Part shown: positions 8,958 to 18,581 of the stretch, piece by piece
How positions within the stretch are numbered: the stretch's first letter is position 1
How the letters are laid out: every line of letters begins with the position of its first letter
Origin: Pseudonocardia sp.
GTDB lineage: Bacteria > Actinomycetota > Actinomycetes > Mycobacteriales > Pseudonocardiaceae
Direction of reading: 5' to 3'
Assembly (NCBI GenBank): GCA_026785945.1
Contig: JAJAZD010000310.1
Span: forward strand, 1 to 42,396
Length of the DNA stretch: 42,396 nt
The notes under the pieces: generated by a model
Database searches by the model: none
What the model was told of the DNA's origin: nothing
Seen by the model: the letters and a program-made list of their open reading frames with translations, nothing else
Position numbers and translations under genes: made by a program

Positions 8958-9448
8958 CCAGCCGGTCGGATCCCGGCTCCGATGCGATCCGCCCCCCCGA
9001 CCCCCGCATGATCTCCTTCAGGGTTCCGCCACCGATCGGGGGGCTGCGGCGGCACGCCCAGCCGCCGGTGGGCCGGCCAGCGGACGGCCCTCCCCTTCCG
9101 GTGACCGGAGACGCCGGGATGTCGGGTGACGCCGGGGTACGGCCGTTCATCGTGACGGGTGGGCGCACCGCGCCGGTCGACGAGCGCCTGCGGATCGAGA
9201 CCCAGGTGGTCGCGACACCCCGGGCCGCGACGTGCGTCCTCGACTTCGAGTGCCGTCGGATCGTCGACCTGTGCCCGACGCCGTTGTCGGTGGCCGAGAT
9301 CGCGGCCGCACTCGACCTGCCACTCATCGTCGCCAGGGTTCTCGTGGCCGACCTCGCCGCGATCGGTGCGGTCGCTGTGCAGGAGCAGGAAGCACCCGTG
9401 TCCCGCGCGATGCTCGAACGAATACTGGAGCGAGTACGTGCCCTCTGA
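8954..9448 (+). CDS. DUF742 protein, conservon CvnC-like
   Basis: RPFIVTGGRTAP...LDFECRRIVDLCPTPLSVAEIAAALDLPLIVARVLVADL; ATGA overlap with the previous gene. Confidence 0.92.
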   Translation: MTSRSDPGSDAIRPPDPRMISFRVPPPIGGLRRHAQPPVGRPADGPPLPVTGDAGMSGDAGVRPFIVTGGRTAPVDERLRIETQVVATPRAATCVLDFECRRIVDLCPTPLSVAEIAAALDLPLIVARVLVADLAAIGAVAVQEQEAPVSRAMLERILERVRAL

Positions 9449-10079
9449 CCCGCGGAACTCGCAGCCAGTGCTGCCCATCTCGGTGAAGATCGTCATCGCC
9501 GGGGGTTTCGGAGTCGGGAAGACGACCTTCATCGGTTCGATCTCCGAGATCGACCCGATCACCACGGAGGCCGCGATGACCGACGCCGCCGTGCACGTCG
9601 ACGACCCGACCGGTATCGAGGCCAAGACCACCACGACCGTCGCCCTCGACTTCGGCCGCATCACGATCGACGAGTCGATCGTGCTCTACCTGTTCGGCAC
9701 CCCGGGCCAGGACCGGTTCGCGTTCCTCTGGGACGACCTGGTCCAGGGCGCGCTCGGGGCCATCGTGCTGGTCGACACCCGCCGGATCGACCAGTGCTAT
9801 CCCGCGATGGACTACTTCGAGCGGCGAGACATCCCTTTCGTCGTCGCGGTCAACCCGTTCGACGGCGCCGTGCAGTACGACCTCGAGGAGGTCGGTGAGG
9901 CCCTCGACCTGCCCACGCGGGTGCCGATGGTGGCGTGCGACGCGCGCGATCGTCCTGCGGTGAAGGGGACGCTCGTTGCGTTGCTCCATCACCTCCTGGA
10001 GTTGCATGAGGTGTCGGCCCGCACGCCGGCCGCTGCGGGCGGCCCTGCCGCCGGCCCGCGGCCGGGCCGGGCCGGCTGA
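9438..10079 (+). CDS. conservon GTP/ATP-binding protein, CvnD-like
   Basis: GTG at 9438; KIVIAGGFGVGKTTFIGSISEIDPITTEAAMTD, FGTPGQDRF switch motif, AVNPFDG. Confidence 0.93.
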   Translation: MPSDPRNSQPVLPISVKIVIAGGFGVGKTTFIGSISEIDPITTEAAMTDAAVHVDDPTGIEAKTTTTVALDFGRITIDESIVLYLFGTPGQDRFAFLWDDLVQGALGAIVLVDTRRIDQCYPAMDYFERRDIPFVVAVNPFDGAVQYDLEEVGEALDLPTRVPMVACDARDRPAVKGTLVALLHHLLELHEVSARTPAAAGGPAAGPRPGRAG

Positions 10080-10171
10080 CCGATCCGGTCCCGAGACCGC
10101 TGTACCGGTGCCGCAGGGGCGGCACCGCAGATCGCCGTCGGTACCCGGGCGGCCGTGGAGGTAGCCCGCTC

Positions 10172-10561
10172 ATGAACAGCCGAAACGATTTGTTCGGCGG
10201 ATCCCGACCCGATGAGGACCCCGGAACCAGTCCCAGGTCGGTTCGCCCGTACGTCATCACCGGCGGCCGCACCAGATCCCGGCGCAACCTCGCATTCGAG
10301 ACCCTCGTGTCGGCGGCCTCGCGAGACACTCAGGACGCGGTCGACGACTCGATGTCCATCGAGGAACGGCAGGCGATCGAGCTGTGCGCCCGGCCCCGAT
10401 CCGTCGCCGAGATCGCCGCCCTCCTGCACGTCCCGATAGGGGTCTCGCGAGTCCTGCTCGGCGACCTCGCCGAACGGGGCCTCGTTGTGGTGCACGATTC
10501 CGCCGACACCGGTGGCCCCGAGGTGTTGCATCGCATCCTGTTCGCGCTGCGCGACCTGTGA
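10172..10561 (+). CDS. second DUF742 protein (CvnC paralogue)
   Basis: RPYVITGGRTRSRRNLAFETLV...IELCARPRSVAEIAALLHVPIGVSRVLLGDLAERGLV. Confidence 0.88.
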   Translation: MNSRNDLFGGSRPDEDPGTSPRSVRPYVITGGRTRSRRNLAFETLVSAASRDTQDAVDDSMSIEERQAIELCARPRSVAEIAALLHVPIGVSRVLLGDLAERGLVVVHDSADTGGPEVLHRILFALRDL

Positions 10562-10722
10562 CGTGCCCGGCCTCGCGACACGGAGTCCGAGAACAGATGA
10601 TCCGCCTCACCCCGCCACGGGCGCTTGATCAGTTACCCTGATCGAGGGCGCGGCCGGGTGAGGTGCGGTCCCATGGCGTAGCGGGACGGGCCGAATGCCG
10701 TAGCAGGTGGGAGGTTGCGCTG

Positions 10723-11529
10723 GTGGAACCTCCGAGATGGGCGTCCGGCGACGTGGATCTCGACCGGCCCAGTGCGGCTCGGGTGTACGACTACTACCTC
10801 GGTGGGTCGCACAACTTCGCGGTCGATCGGGAGATGGCCCGTCGGGCCATCGAGATGTGGCCGGAGCTGCCACTGATCATGCAGGCCAACCGGGCGTTCC
10901 TGCGTCGTGCGGTGAGATACCTCGTCGACCAGGGGATCACCCAGTTCCTCGACATCGGCTCAGGCATCCCGACCGTGGGGAACGTGCACGAGGTCGCCCA
11001 GGCGGCGACGCCGGACGCCCGTGTGGTGTACGTCGACATCGATCCGGTGGCCGTCGCGCACAGCAGGTCGATCCTGGCCGGGGACGAGCAGACCGAGGTG
11101 GTGCACGCGGATCTGCGTGACGTCGGCTCGGTGCTCGACGACCCGCGGACCACCCGGCTGCTCGACCTGTCCGAGCCGGTCGGCGTGCTGATGGTCGCGC
11201 TGCTGCACTTCGTGCCCGCGGAGGCTGGTCTGGCGGGGGTCATCGACCGGTACCGCGCCGTGATGGCGCCGGGTAGTCATCTCGTCGTCTCGCACGCGAC
11301 GTACGAGGGTCAGCCGGATCAGGCCGGCCCGCACACCGCTCTGTACCAGCGGACCGGTACTCCGATGACGATGCGGTCGCGTGCAGAGGTCACCGCGCTG
11401 TTCGAGGGCTTCGACCTGGTGGAGCCGGGTGTCGTGTTCCTGCCGCAGTGGCGGCCGGACCGGGGGACCCCGGTGGACGACCATCCCGAGCGCTTCACCG
11501 GCTTCGCCGCGGCGGGGCGTCGGGGGTGA
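10723..11529 (+). CDS. SAM-dependent methyltransferase, DUF574 type
   Basis: DLDRPSAARVYDYYLGGSHNFAVDREMA, FLDIGSGIPTVGNVHEVAQ; GTG at 10723 with GGGAGG upstream. Confidence 0.9.
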   Translation: MEPPRWASGDVDLDRPSAARVYDYYLGGSHNFAVDREMARRAIEMWPELPLIMQANRAFLRRAVRYLVDQGITQFLDIGSGIPTVGNVHEVAQAATPDARVVYVDIDPVAVAHSRSILAGDEQTEVVHADLRDVGSVLDDPRTTRLLDLSEPVGVLMVALLHFVPAEAGLAGVIDRYRAVMAPGSHLVVSHATYEGQPDQAGPHTALYQRTGTPMTMRSRAEVTALFEGFDLVEPGVVFLPQWRPDRGTPVDDHPERFTGFAAAGRRG

Positions 11530-11538
11530 GGACGGCTG

Positions 11539-13686
11539 GTGGTCATGGCGCGTGAGGACAGCATCGGCCGTGCTCGGCACTCCTTCGCCCGGACGTGGGC
11601 CGATGCCATCGCCGGTACGAGCTACGTACCGTTGGGGCCCGAGGAGCTGACCGCCTACCTGCTGGGGCTCACCGACCGACTGGTGGACGCACTGATGGCG
11701 CCACGGTACGACCCGGCGCCGGCGGGCCGGGTCGGCGCCGGACTGGCCGCTGCGCACTTCACCGACACCGAGACCCTGAGCCGGTCGGTGGCCGTCCTCA
11801 GCGAAGGACTCCCGGAGTTGGTGGGTACGCCGGCACCGCCGGACCTGGCCGTACGGTTGGGCCAGATGTCCGGCGCGCTCGCCGCCGGCTATGCGGCGGC
11901 GCTGCGAGAGCTCACGCTGGAGGAGCAGGAGGCCATCCGCAGCGCGATGCTGGTGGCACGCCGGGATGCGGAGCAGAGGCTGGCCGCGAGCGAAGCCAGG
12001 TTCCGCGCGATGTTCACCGAAGCGGCGATCGGGATCGGGATCGGTGACCTGGCCGGCAACATCCAGGAGGTCAACCCCTCGCTGCTCCGGATGTTCGGCT
12101 ACACGGCGGAGCAGTTCACCAGGCTCAACGTCAGCGACATGGTCCATCCCGACGACGCGCCCAGCGTCTGGCCGTTGTACGAGCAGCTCGTGCAGGGGAA
12201 TCGGGACCACTTCCGCATCGAGAAGCGATTCTTCCGGTCGAACGGGGAGATCATCTGGACGCACCTGACCGTCTCGCTGGTGCGGGACGAGGCGGGCGCG
12301 CCTGCCTACCAGGTGGCGATGCTCGAGGACGTCACCGAGCGCCAACGGTTGCAGTCCAGCCTCGAGTACCTGGCCTACCACGATCCGCTCACCCGGCTGC
12401 CGAACCGCGCGCTGTTCTCCGACCGACTGGCCCAGGTGTTCGCCGAACCCGCCGCCGACCGTCGTATCGGGCTGTGTTTCCTGGATCTCGACGGGTTCAA
12501 GCGGGTCAACGACAGCCAGGGCCACGACGTCGGCGATCAGCTGCTGGTGGCCGTGGCGGACCGGTTGGCGAGCTGCTGCGGCCCGGGTCAGCTGGTCGCC
12601 CGGATGGGGGGTGACGAGTTCGTCATCCTGGTGACGGACTCCACGGGGGTGGACGCCGTCGTCGCCCTCGCCGACGGGATCATCGCCACGCTGGTGGCAC
12701 CGATCCGGCTGGGCGGCCAGGAGCTGACCGTCACCGCGAGCATCGGGATCGTGGAGCAGCCGGTCGCGGCCACCGACCCGGCCGACCTGATGTCGGCGGC
12801 GGACATCACGCTGTACCGGGCCAAGAGTCAGGGCAAGGGCCGCTACGCGGTGTTCGACCGCGGCCGCACCGACAACGAGATCGCCCGGTTCACGATGTCC
12901 TCGACGATGCCGTCCGCCATCGAGCAGGGCGAGTTCTTGGTGCGCTACCAGCCGTTGGTGTCACTGGCCGACGGGGTGCTCAGCGGGGTTGAGGCGCTGG
13001 TGCGCTGGCTGCACCCGACCTACGGGCTGCTGGGCCCGGATCGGTTCATCGGGCTGGCCGAGGAGACCGGGGCGATCGTGCCGCTGGGCCGTTGGGTGCT
13101 GGCCGCGGCGTGTGAGCAGACGCGGCGGTGGCGCGACGAGTTCGGCGCGAGGGCACCGTTCGTCAGCGTCAACCTCGCCCCCCGCCAGCTCGAGGAGCGG
13201 GGTCTCGTCGCCGACGTCACGTCGATTCTCGCCGACACCGGCCTGGACCCACACGAGCTGCAGCTCGAGCTCACCGAACAGGCCGTGATGCGCGACGAGG
13301 CCGGTCCGATGAAGGCCCTCTATGCGCTCAGCGAGATGGGCGTGCGGATCGCCATCGACGACTTCGGCACCGGCTACTCCAACCTGTCCTCCCTGCTCCG
13401 GCTACCGGTTCACGGGCTGAAGCTGGATGGCTCGTTCATCAAGGGTCTGCGCAGCGTGGACGACGCGGACCCGACCGACGAGCTGATCGTGTCGACGCTG
13501 GTCACCCTCGCGCACGCGCTGAACCTGACCGTCACCGCGGAGGGCGTGGAGACCGCCGCCCAGCTCGAGCGGCTGTGCTCGCTCGGGTGTGACGCCGGAC
13601 AGGGCTGGTTCTTCGCCCAGGCCGGACCGGCGGCGGACATCGCCGAGATGCTGCGCGTGCCGGGGCGGGGGCCGTTCGGCGTCTGA
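11539..13686 (+). CDS. PAS-GGDEF-EAL c-di-GMP signalling protein
   Basis: PAS (FRAMFTEAAIGIGIGDLAGNIQEVNPSLLRMFGY), GGDEF (ARMGGDEFVIL), EAL-type domain (GVEALVRWLHPTYG, IAIDDFGTGYSNLS, TAEGVET). Confidence 0.93.
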   Translation: MVMAREDSIGRARHSFARTWADAIAGTSYVPLGPEELTAYLLGLTDRLVDALMAPRYDPAPAGRVGAGLAAAHFTDTETLSRSVAVLSEGLPELVGTPAPPDLAVRLGQMSGALAAGYAAALRELTLEEQEAIRSAMLVARRDAEQRLAASEARFRAMFTEAAIGIGIGDLAGNIQEVNPSLLRMFGYTAEQFTRLNVSDMVHPDDAPSVWPLYEQLVQGNRDHFRIEKRFFRSNGEIIWTHLTVSLVRDEAGAPAYQVAMLEDVTERQRLQSSLEYLAYHDPLTRLPNRALFSDRLAQVFAEPAADRRIGLCFLDLDGFKRVNDSQGHDVGDQLLVAVADRLASCCGPGQLVARMGGDEFVILVTDSTGVDAVVALADGIIATLVAPIRLGGQELTVTASIGIVEQPVAATDPADLMSAADITLYRAKSQGKGRYAVFDRGRTDNEIARFTMSSTMPSAIEQGEFLVRYQPLVSLADGVLSGVEALVRWLHPTYGLLGPDRFIGLAEETGAIVPLGRWVLAAACEQTRRWRDEFGARAPFVSVNLAPRQLEERGLVADVTSILADTGLDPHELQLELTEQAVMRDEAGPMKALYALSEMGVRIAIDDFGTGYSNLSSLLRLPVHGLKLDGSFIKGLRSVDDADPTDELIVSTLVTLAHALNLTVTAEGVETAAQLERLCSLGCDAGQGWFFAQAGPAADIAEMLRVPGRGPFGV

Positions 13687-13816
13687 GCCGTGTCTCAGCC
13701 CATTCCTGCCCGGATGGTGGGCCTAGACTTTACACCGGGACGGGTACCGACCTGAAGATGGACACGTTGCCGACCCTGCCATGGGCGATCGGCGCCGCAG
13801 CCGGAGGAAGAGTTTC

Positions 13817-14140
13817 ATGATCTTCATCGTCGTCAAGTTCACGGTCCGCCCGGAGCGCAGTGAGGAGTGGCTGACACTGGTCGGCGACTTCACGCGGTCC
13901 ACGCGCGCGGAGGAGGGCAACATCTTCTTCGAGTGGTCGCGCAGCGTCGACGACCCGAACCAGTTCGTCCTGGTGGAGGCGTTCCAGAACGGTGCGGCCG
14001 AGGCGCACGTGACGTCGGAACACTTCACGACGGCCATCGGCTGGATGCCGGACGTCGTCGCGACGACCCCGGACGTCGTCAGCGTCCAGGGCGTCGGCGG
14101 CGACGGCTGGGGGAAGATGGGCGAGGTCTCCCCGCGCTGA
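13817..14140 (+). CDS. putative quinol/antibiotic biosynthesis monooxygenase (ABM) family
   Basis: MIFIVVKFTVRPERSEEWLTLVGDFTRSTRAEEGNIFFEWSRSVDDPNQFVLVEAFQNGAAEAHVTSEHF. Confidence 0.88.
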   Translation: MIFIVVKFTVRPERSEEWLTLVGDFTRSTRAEEGNIFFEWSRSVDDPNQFVLVEAFQNGAAEAHVTSEHFTTAIGWMPDVVATTPDVVSVQGVGGDGWGKMGEVSPR

Positions 14141-14156
14141 GATTGCACGCCAAGAT

Positions 14157-14170
14157 GTTCCACGTGAAAC
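14157..14170. promoter_or_regulatory. parS-like ParB binding site (GTTCCACGTGAAAC)
   Basis: One mismatch from the canonical GTTTCACGTGAAAC 14-mer, intergenic, in an oriC-proximal gene neighbourhood. Confidence 0.75.
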
Positions 14171-14218
14171 CCTCGTCGGCGTGTCCACCGGTGTCACCGA
14201 CGCCTGCCTGCGAGGTCG

Positions 14219-14961
14219 TCAGCCGATCTCGTTGCCCCCGGTGAGGGGGTCTCCGGCCACTGCGCGCTCGGCCATTCCGGCGAACAGCGCCGCGGTGTCC
14301 ATGCTGGACAGCGCATCCACCTGGTTGTTCCCTGCAGTTCCCCGGGGTCGACGTCAGGGCCGTCGACCTGTCCCAGGCCACCGCCGAGGTCGGCGGCGCC
14401 GGCGACTCTGTCGACCGCGGGTGCCTGCGGGAGGCCTGGACCCGCCAGCGGCAGCTGAGACAGGCCGAGCTCGTCCAGGCCCGCACGTCCTGGGGGACGC
14501 CCCCGCGGGAATCGGACCCGGACCGATCGATCCCGGACCGAGTGGATCCGGACCGACCCGCCGCGGTCTGGTCGAACCCGGTCTGGTCGAACCCGGTCTG
14601 GTCGAATGCAGGCTGGTCGAACCCGGTCTGGTCGAGCGTGCCCTGACCGAATGCCTGGTCGTCGCCCGGTCCGGACAGACCGTCGACGGGCGTCGTCGTC
14701 CCCGTCGAGACGGTGGGCACCTCGAACACGAACACGCCGGGAACCTCGGCGCCCTCCGTCGGGTCCGCCCGGGCCTGCGACAGCATCCCCGCCACCCGGC
14801 TCGGGCACCGCTCCGAGCGCGTCGGCGCCGGGTACGGCGGGTGCGCCGGGCAGGGCCGCCCCCGGGACGGCGAAGGCGTGGCCGGCCAGGCCGACGCCGA
14901 GCGCGGCGAGACCGGCGGCCGCAGCCGTGGTGCGGATGCTGCGCCGGGCGAGGCTGCTCAT
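14219..14961 (-). pseudogene. secreted repeat-containing protein disrupted by apparent frameshifts
   Basis: Signal peptide in one frame (MSSLARRSIRTTAAAAGLAALGVGLAGHAFA), central GFDQT repeats in a second, C-terminus AGNNQVDALSSMDTAALFAGMAERAVAGDPLTGGNEIG* in the third. Confidence 0.6.
14565..14639. repeat. 15-bp imperfect tandem repeat (GGTCTGGTCGAACCC), about 5 units
   Basis: Read directly; encodes TGFDQ/PAFDQ pentapeptides on the minus strand. Confidence 0.85.
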
Positions 14962-15083
14962 GACAGGAGATCCCTTCGGACGGAACGTGGATGTGACGAT
15001 TCCTTGCTCAACGAACGCCTCAGCGATCGGTTCGCGGGTTCACCCGTTTCGGTGTCGGCGTCGGAGCAGGCATCATCATCAGA

Positions 15084-16199
15084 ATGGTGTTGCTGGCTAG
15101 GGTCGGGACGGGAGTCGGCATCGGGGCCGGCCTCGGCGGGGTCGGGCTCGGAGTCGGGATCGGCTGGTTCTACTCCTCGGTGCTGCTCGACACGCGTCGT
15201 CGACCGGTCTACCCGGAGCGGGTGCTCGCCGCCGGGAACGGCACCGTCACCCTCGACGCCACACGGCTGGCGGCCCTGCCGGGGACGTGGGGGCTGCGCT
15301 GGACCGATGGACTGGCCGTGATGGGCCCTGTCGTGGCGACGCCACGCGGCGAGGTGGTTCGGACCCTGGTGGGAGGGCCGACGCCTCGGCCGGGGACGGC
15401 CGCCGTGCTGGACACCGTCCCGTACGACCCCGATCCGTCCGCGCTGGGTCTGGACTTCCTCGACGTCGGCGTGGACACGCCGCTCGGCCCGTGCCCTGCC
15501 TGGCTGGTGCCCGCGTCCGGCGACACCTGGGTGATCCTGGTGCACGGGCGGGGCGGGGCGCGACGGGAAGCGCTGCGGGTGCTGCCTGCGGTACACGAGC
15601 TGGGGCACACGGCGCTGGTCGTCACCTACCGCAACGACGACGGTGCCCCACCGAGTCCCGACGGGCGCTACCACCTGGGGGACACCGAGTGGGTCGACGT
15701 CGAGGCTGCCGTCCGGTACGCGCTCGACGCCGGGGCACGGCAGGTGGTGCTCTACGGCTGGTCGATGGGTGCGGCGATCATCGGTGCGCTGCTGGAACGC
15801 TCGGAGCTGGCCACGGCCGTCACGGCGATGGTGTGGGACGCGCCGCTCCTCGACTGGCGCGCCACCCTGCGCCAGCAGGCCCGCAACCGCCGCCTTCCGC
15901 TCTGGCTCACCCCCGTCGCCACGTCGATCACGAGCCGGCGCATCGGGATCGAGTTCGACCGTTTCGACCTGGTCCGGCGCCCGCCCGCGGTACGCCCGCC
16001 GACGCTGCTCGTCCACGGCACCATCGACACGGCCGTGCCGGTCGGGCCCAGCCGGGATCTCGCGGCCGCCGCGCCCGCGCTGGGCTGGCAGATCCGGTTC
16101 ATCGAGATGCCGGACGTGGAGCACACCGGGGCCTGGAACGCCGACCCGGCGGCCTACGAAGGGGCCGTCAGGACATTCCTCACCGAGGTGCTGCGCTGA
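15084..16199 (+). CDS. alpha/beta hydrolase with N-terminal membrane anchor
   Basis: N-terminal Gly-rich hydrophobic segment; VILVHGRGGAR, nucleophile elbow GWSMGAAI, LLVHGTIDTAVPVG. Confidence 0.88.
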   Translation: MVLLARVGTGVGIGAGLGGVGLGVGIGWFYSSVLLDTRRRPVYPERVLAAGNGTVTLDATRLAALPGTWGLRWTDGLAVMGPVVATPRGEVVRTLVGGPTPRPGTAAVLDTVPYDPDPSALGLDFLDVGVDTPLGPCPAWLVPASGDTWVILVHGRGGARREALRVLPAVHELGHTALVVTYRNDDGAPPSPDGRYHLGDTEWVDVEAAVRYALDAGARQVVLYGWSMGAAIIGALLERSELATAVTAMVWDAPLLDWRATLRQQARNRRLPLWLTPVATSITSRRIGIEFDRFDLVRRPPAVRPPTLLVHGTIDTAVPVGPSRDLAAAAPALGWQIRFIEMPDVEHTGAWNADPAAYEGAVRTFLTEVLR

Positions 16200-16230
16200 C
16201 GCTTCCCGGGCGGACTGGCACGATGGACCC

Positions 16231-16758
16231 GTGACCGAACCCAACAAGCACACCGCGACGCTGCGGACGAACCAGGGCGACATCCGCATCACGCTGTTCG
16301 CCGACCACGCGCCCAAGACGGTCGACAACTTCGTCGGGCTCGCGACGGGCGAGAAGAGCTACACCCAGCCCAACGCCAGCGGCGGCGACTCCGGACCGTT
16401 CTACGACAGCTCGGTGTTCCATCGCATCATCAGCGGCTTCATGCTCCAGGGCGGTGACCCCACGGGTACCGGCCGCGGCGGCCCCGGCTACCAGTTCGGC
16501 GACGAGTTCCACCCCGATCTGCGCTTCGACCGCCCGTATCTGCTCGCGATGGCGAACGCCGGCCCCGGCACCAACGGCTCGCAGTTCTTCATCACGGTGG
16601 GCCCGACGCCGCACCTCAACCGCAAGCACACGATCTTCGGGGAGGTTGCCGACGCCGAGTCCCGTGCGGTCGTCGACGCCATCGCCACCATCACCACCGA
16701 TGGTTCGGACAGGCCGCTGAACGCGGTCACCATCGACCGCGTCGAGATCTCGGACTGA
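16231..16758 (+). CDS. ppiA: peptidyl-prolyl cis-trans isomerase (cyclophilin)
   Basis: NFVGLATGEK, FHRIISGFMLQGGDPTGTGRGGPGY, ANAGPGTNGSQFFIT; conserved position upstream of the kinase cluster. Confidence 0.95.
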   Translation: MTEPNKHTATLRTNQGDIRITLFADHAPKTVDNFVGLATGEKSYTQPNASGGDSGPFYDSSVFHRIISGFMLQGGDPTGTGRGGPGYQFGDEFHPDLRFDRPYLLAMANAGPGTNGSQFFITVGPTPHLNRKHTIFGEVADAESRAVVDAIATITTDGSDRPLNAVTIDRVEISD

Positions 16759-16765
16759 GAGTCCG

Positions 16766-17635
16766 GTGACGTATCCCGCCGGGCCGCCCTCGCCGCAGCC
16801 GTATCCGGGGCGGTCCACGGTGTGCGTCCGTCACCCGGACCGCGCCACCGGCCTGACCTGTACGCGGTGCGAGCGCCCGGCGTGTCCGGAGTGCCTGCGT
16901 GAGGCGTCGGTGGGGTACCAGTGTGTGGACTGCGTGCACGAGGCAGCGCGCACGACCTCCCGCGGCACCACCGTCGCGGGCGCCGGGCCGGGCGGGCGCC
17001 CGGTGGTCGTTCCCACGCTCATCGTGGTCAACCTGGCGATCTTCGCCTGGACCGCCGTCCAGGCGCAGAGCATCGCGTCGAACGCCGACTCGGCCCTGTT
17101 CGACGCGTGGGCGCTCGCCCCCGGTCTCGTTGCCGCGGGCGAGTGGTGGCGCCTGGTCACCGCGGGGTTCCTGCACATCGGCCCGCTGCACATCGCGTTC
17201 AACATGTTGGCGCTGTGGGTGCTGGGCAGGGACATGGAGACGGTCCTGGGCCGTGGCCGGTTCCTGGCCGTCTACCTGATCTCTCTGCTCGGCGGATCCG
17301 CGGCGGTGATGCTGTTCTACGCGCCCCTGCAGAGCGTCGCCGGTGCATCCGGGGCCGTGTTCGGCCTGATGGGTGGACTTGCCGTCGTACTGCGACGGAT
17401 GAAGGCACCGGTCGGGCAGGTGATCGGCCTGATCGTGGTGAACGTCGTCATCAGCGTCGTGATCCCGGGCATCTCGCTCATCGGGCACCTCGGCGGGCTC
17501 GTCGTCGGAGCCGCGGCCACGGCGGCGCTGGTCTACGTGCCGGTCCGCAACCGCAACACGATGCAGGCCGGAGCACTCGGTGGGATCACGGCCCTCCTGC
17601 TGGTGATCATCGCGATCACGGCCGCGATGATCTGA
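16766..17635 (+). CDS. rhomboid family intramembrane serine protease
   Basis: N-terminal zinc-binding Cys pairs (CVRHPDRATGLTCTRCERPACPECL), GASGAVFGLMGG active-site motif, multiple TM segments. Confidence 0.95.
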   Translation: MTYPAGPPSPQPYPGRSTVCVRHPDRATGLTCTRCERPACPECLREASVGYQCVDCVHEAARTTSRGTTVAGAGPGGRPVVVPTLIVVNLAIFAWTAVQAQSIASNADSALFDAWALAPGLVAAGEWWRLVTAGFLHIGPLHIAFNMLALWVLGRDMETVLGRGRFLAVYLISLLGGSAAVMLFYAPLQSVAGASGAVFGLMGGLAVVLRRMKAPVGQVIGLIVVNVVISVVIPGISLIGHLGGLVVGAAATAALVYVPVRNRNTMQAGALGGITALLLVIIAITAAMI

Positions 17636-17671
17636 GCCTCGTCGGACGGTCGCGGCCGGCCCGATCTCGGA

Positions 17672-17727
17672 GTCGCGTTCTCGGGAAGGCCTTCTCAGGG
17701 TCGCGTTCTCAGGGTCGCGTTCTCAGG
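17672..17727. repeat. 14-bp tandem repeat, 4 units (GTCGCGTTCTCAGG, one unit degenerate)
   Basis: Units at 17672, 17686 (degenerate), 17700 and 17714; the last overlaps the stop codon of the PH-domain gene. Confidence 0.85.
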
Positions 17728-18154
17728 GACGCAGCGCGATGACCTCGGGAGCCACGTCCTCGGGGTCGGCGGCGAGTTCGAGCCGGCCGAAGACCAGCAG
17801 TCGCTCGGCACCGTCGGTGGTGACGGTGTCCACCTCCAACAACGAGGTCGCCCTGCCCCAGCGATGTACCCGCAGCACCCGCACGTCCTGGACCAGCGGC
17901 CACGGATGATGCTGCGTGCGCAGGAACCCGCCGACCGTCAGGCCGTCGGCATCGACCCGCAACCGTGGACGCGCACGGCTGCCGAACCCTGCCGCGACCC
18001 CCAGCCCGACCGTGGCCACCCCGGCCAGCAAGGTACCGGCGGGATCACCACCGGTGACGACCAGCGCGCCGCACCAGACCGCCGCAGCCGCGGCCGACAC
18101 CCAGCCGGTGATCACGAGGCCCGCCGCCGGGCTCCACTCACGGGTGTCATTCAC
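17723..18154 (-). CDS. PH domain-containing membrane protein
   Basis: Two TM segments then RPRLRVDADGLTVGGFLRTQHHPWPLVQDVRVLR; syntenic with the PH-domain gene next to crgA in actinobacteria. Confidence 0.85.
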   Translation of the reverse strand: MNDTREWSPAAGLVITGWVSAAAAAVWCGALVVTGGDPAGTLLAGVATVGLGVAAGFGSRARPRLRVDADGLTVGGFLRTQHHPWPLVQDVRVLRVHRWGRATSLLEVDTVTTDGAERLLVFGRLELAADPEDVAPEVIALRP

Positions 18155-18214
18155 CGTGGCTGTCCATGACGACCGTCCGCGCCGGTGACCTCGGCAGAGC
18201 TGTGTCCTCGACGC

Positions 18215-18481
18215 TCAGCGCCATCTCATCGTCATCAGGAGACCGATGACGATGAGGGAGAATCCGATGGCGAAGTTCCACGGTCCGAGCGCGACCATGA
18301 ACGGTATGGCGTCGCTCGCGAGGTAGTTGACCACCAGCCAGGCCAGGCCGACGAGCATCAGTCCGAGGAAGACCGCAACGTAGATCGGGTGCGTCGGGCC
18401 CGACACCTTGACCGGGGTGGTCACACGACCCTCACCCGGCGGCGTGTAGACCGTCTTCTTGCGGACCTTCGACTTCGGCAT
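18215..18481 (-). CDS. crgA: cell division protein CrgA
   Basis: [15 protein letters not shown]...[23 protein letters not shown]...[22 protein letters not shown]. Confidence 0.95.
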   Translation of the reverse strand: MPKSKVRKKTVYTPPGEGRVTTPVKVSGPTHPIYVAVFLGLMLVGLAWLVVNYLASDAIPFMVALGPWNFAIGFSLIVIGLLMTMRWR

Positions 18482-18581
18482 GCTGACCTCGCGTCACGAT
18501 GTACTGGACGGGCTCCGGACGGTTCCTTACCACGGTATCGCGGATGGGCGTCGGACCCGGCCGGGTACCGGCGAAAGCCGG

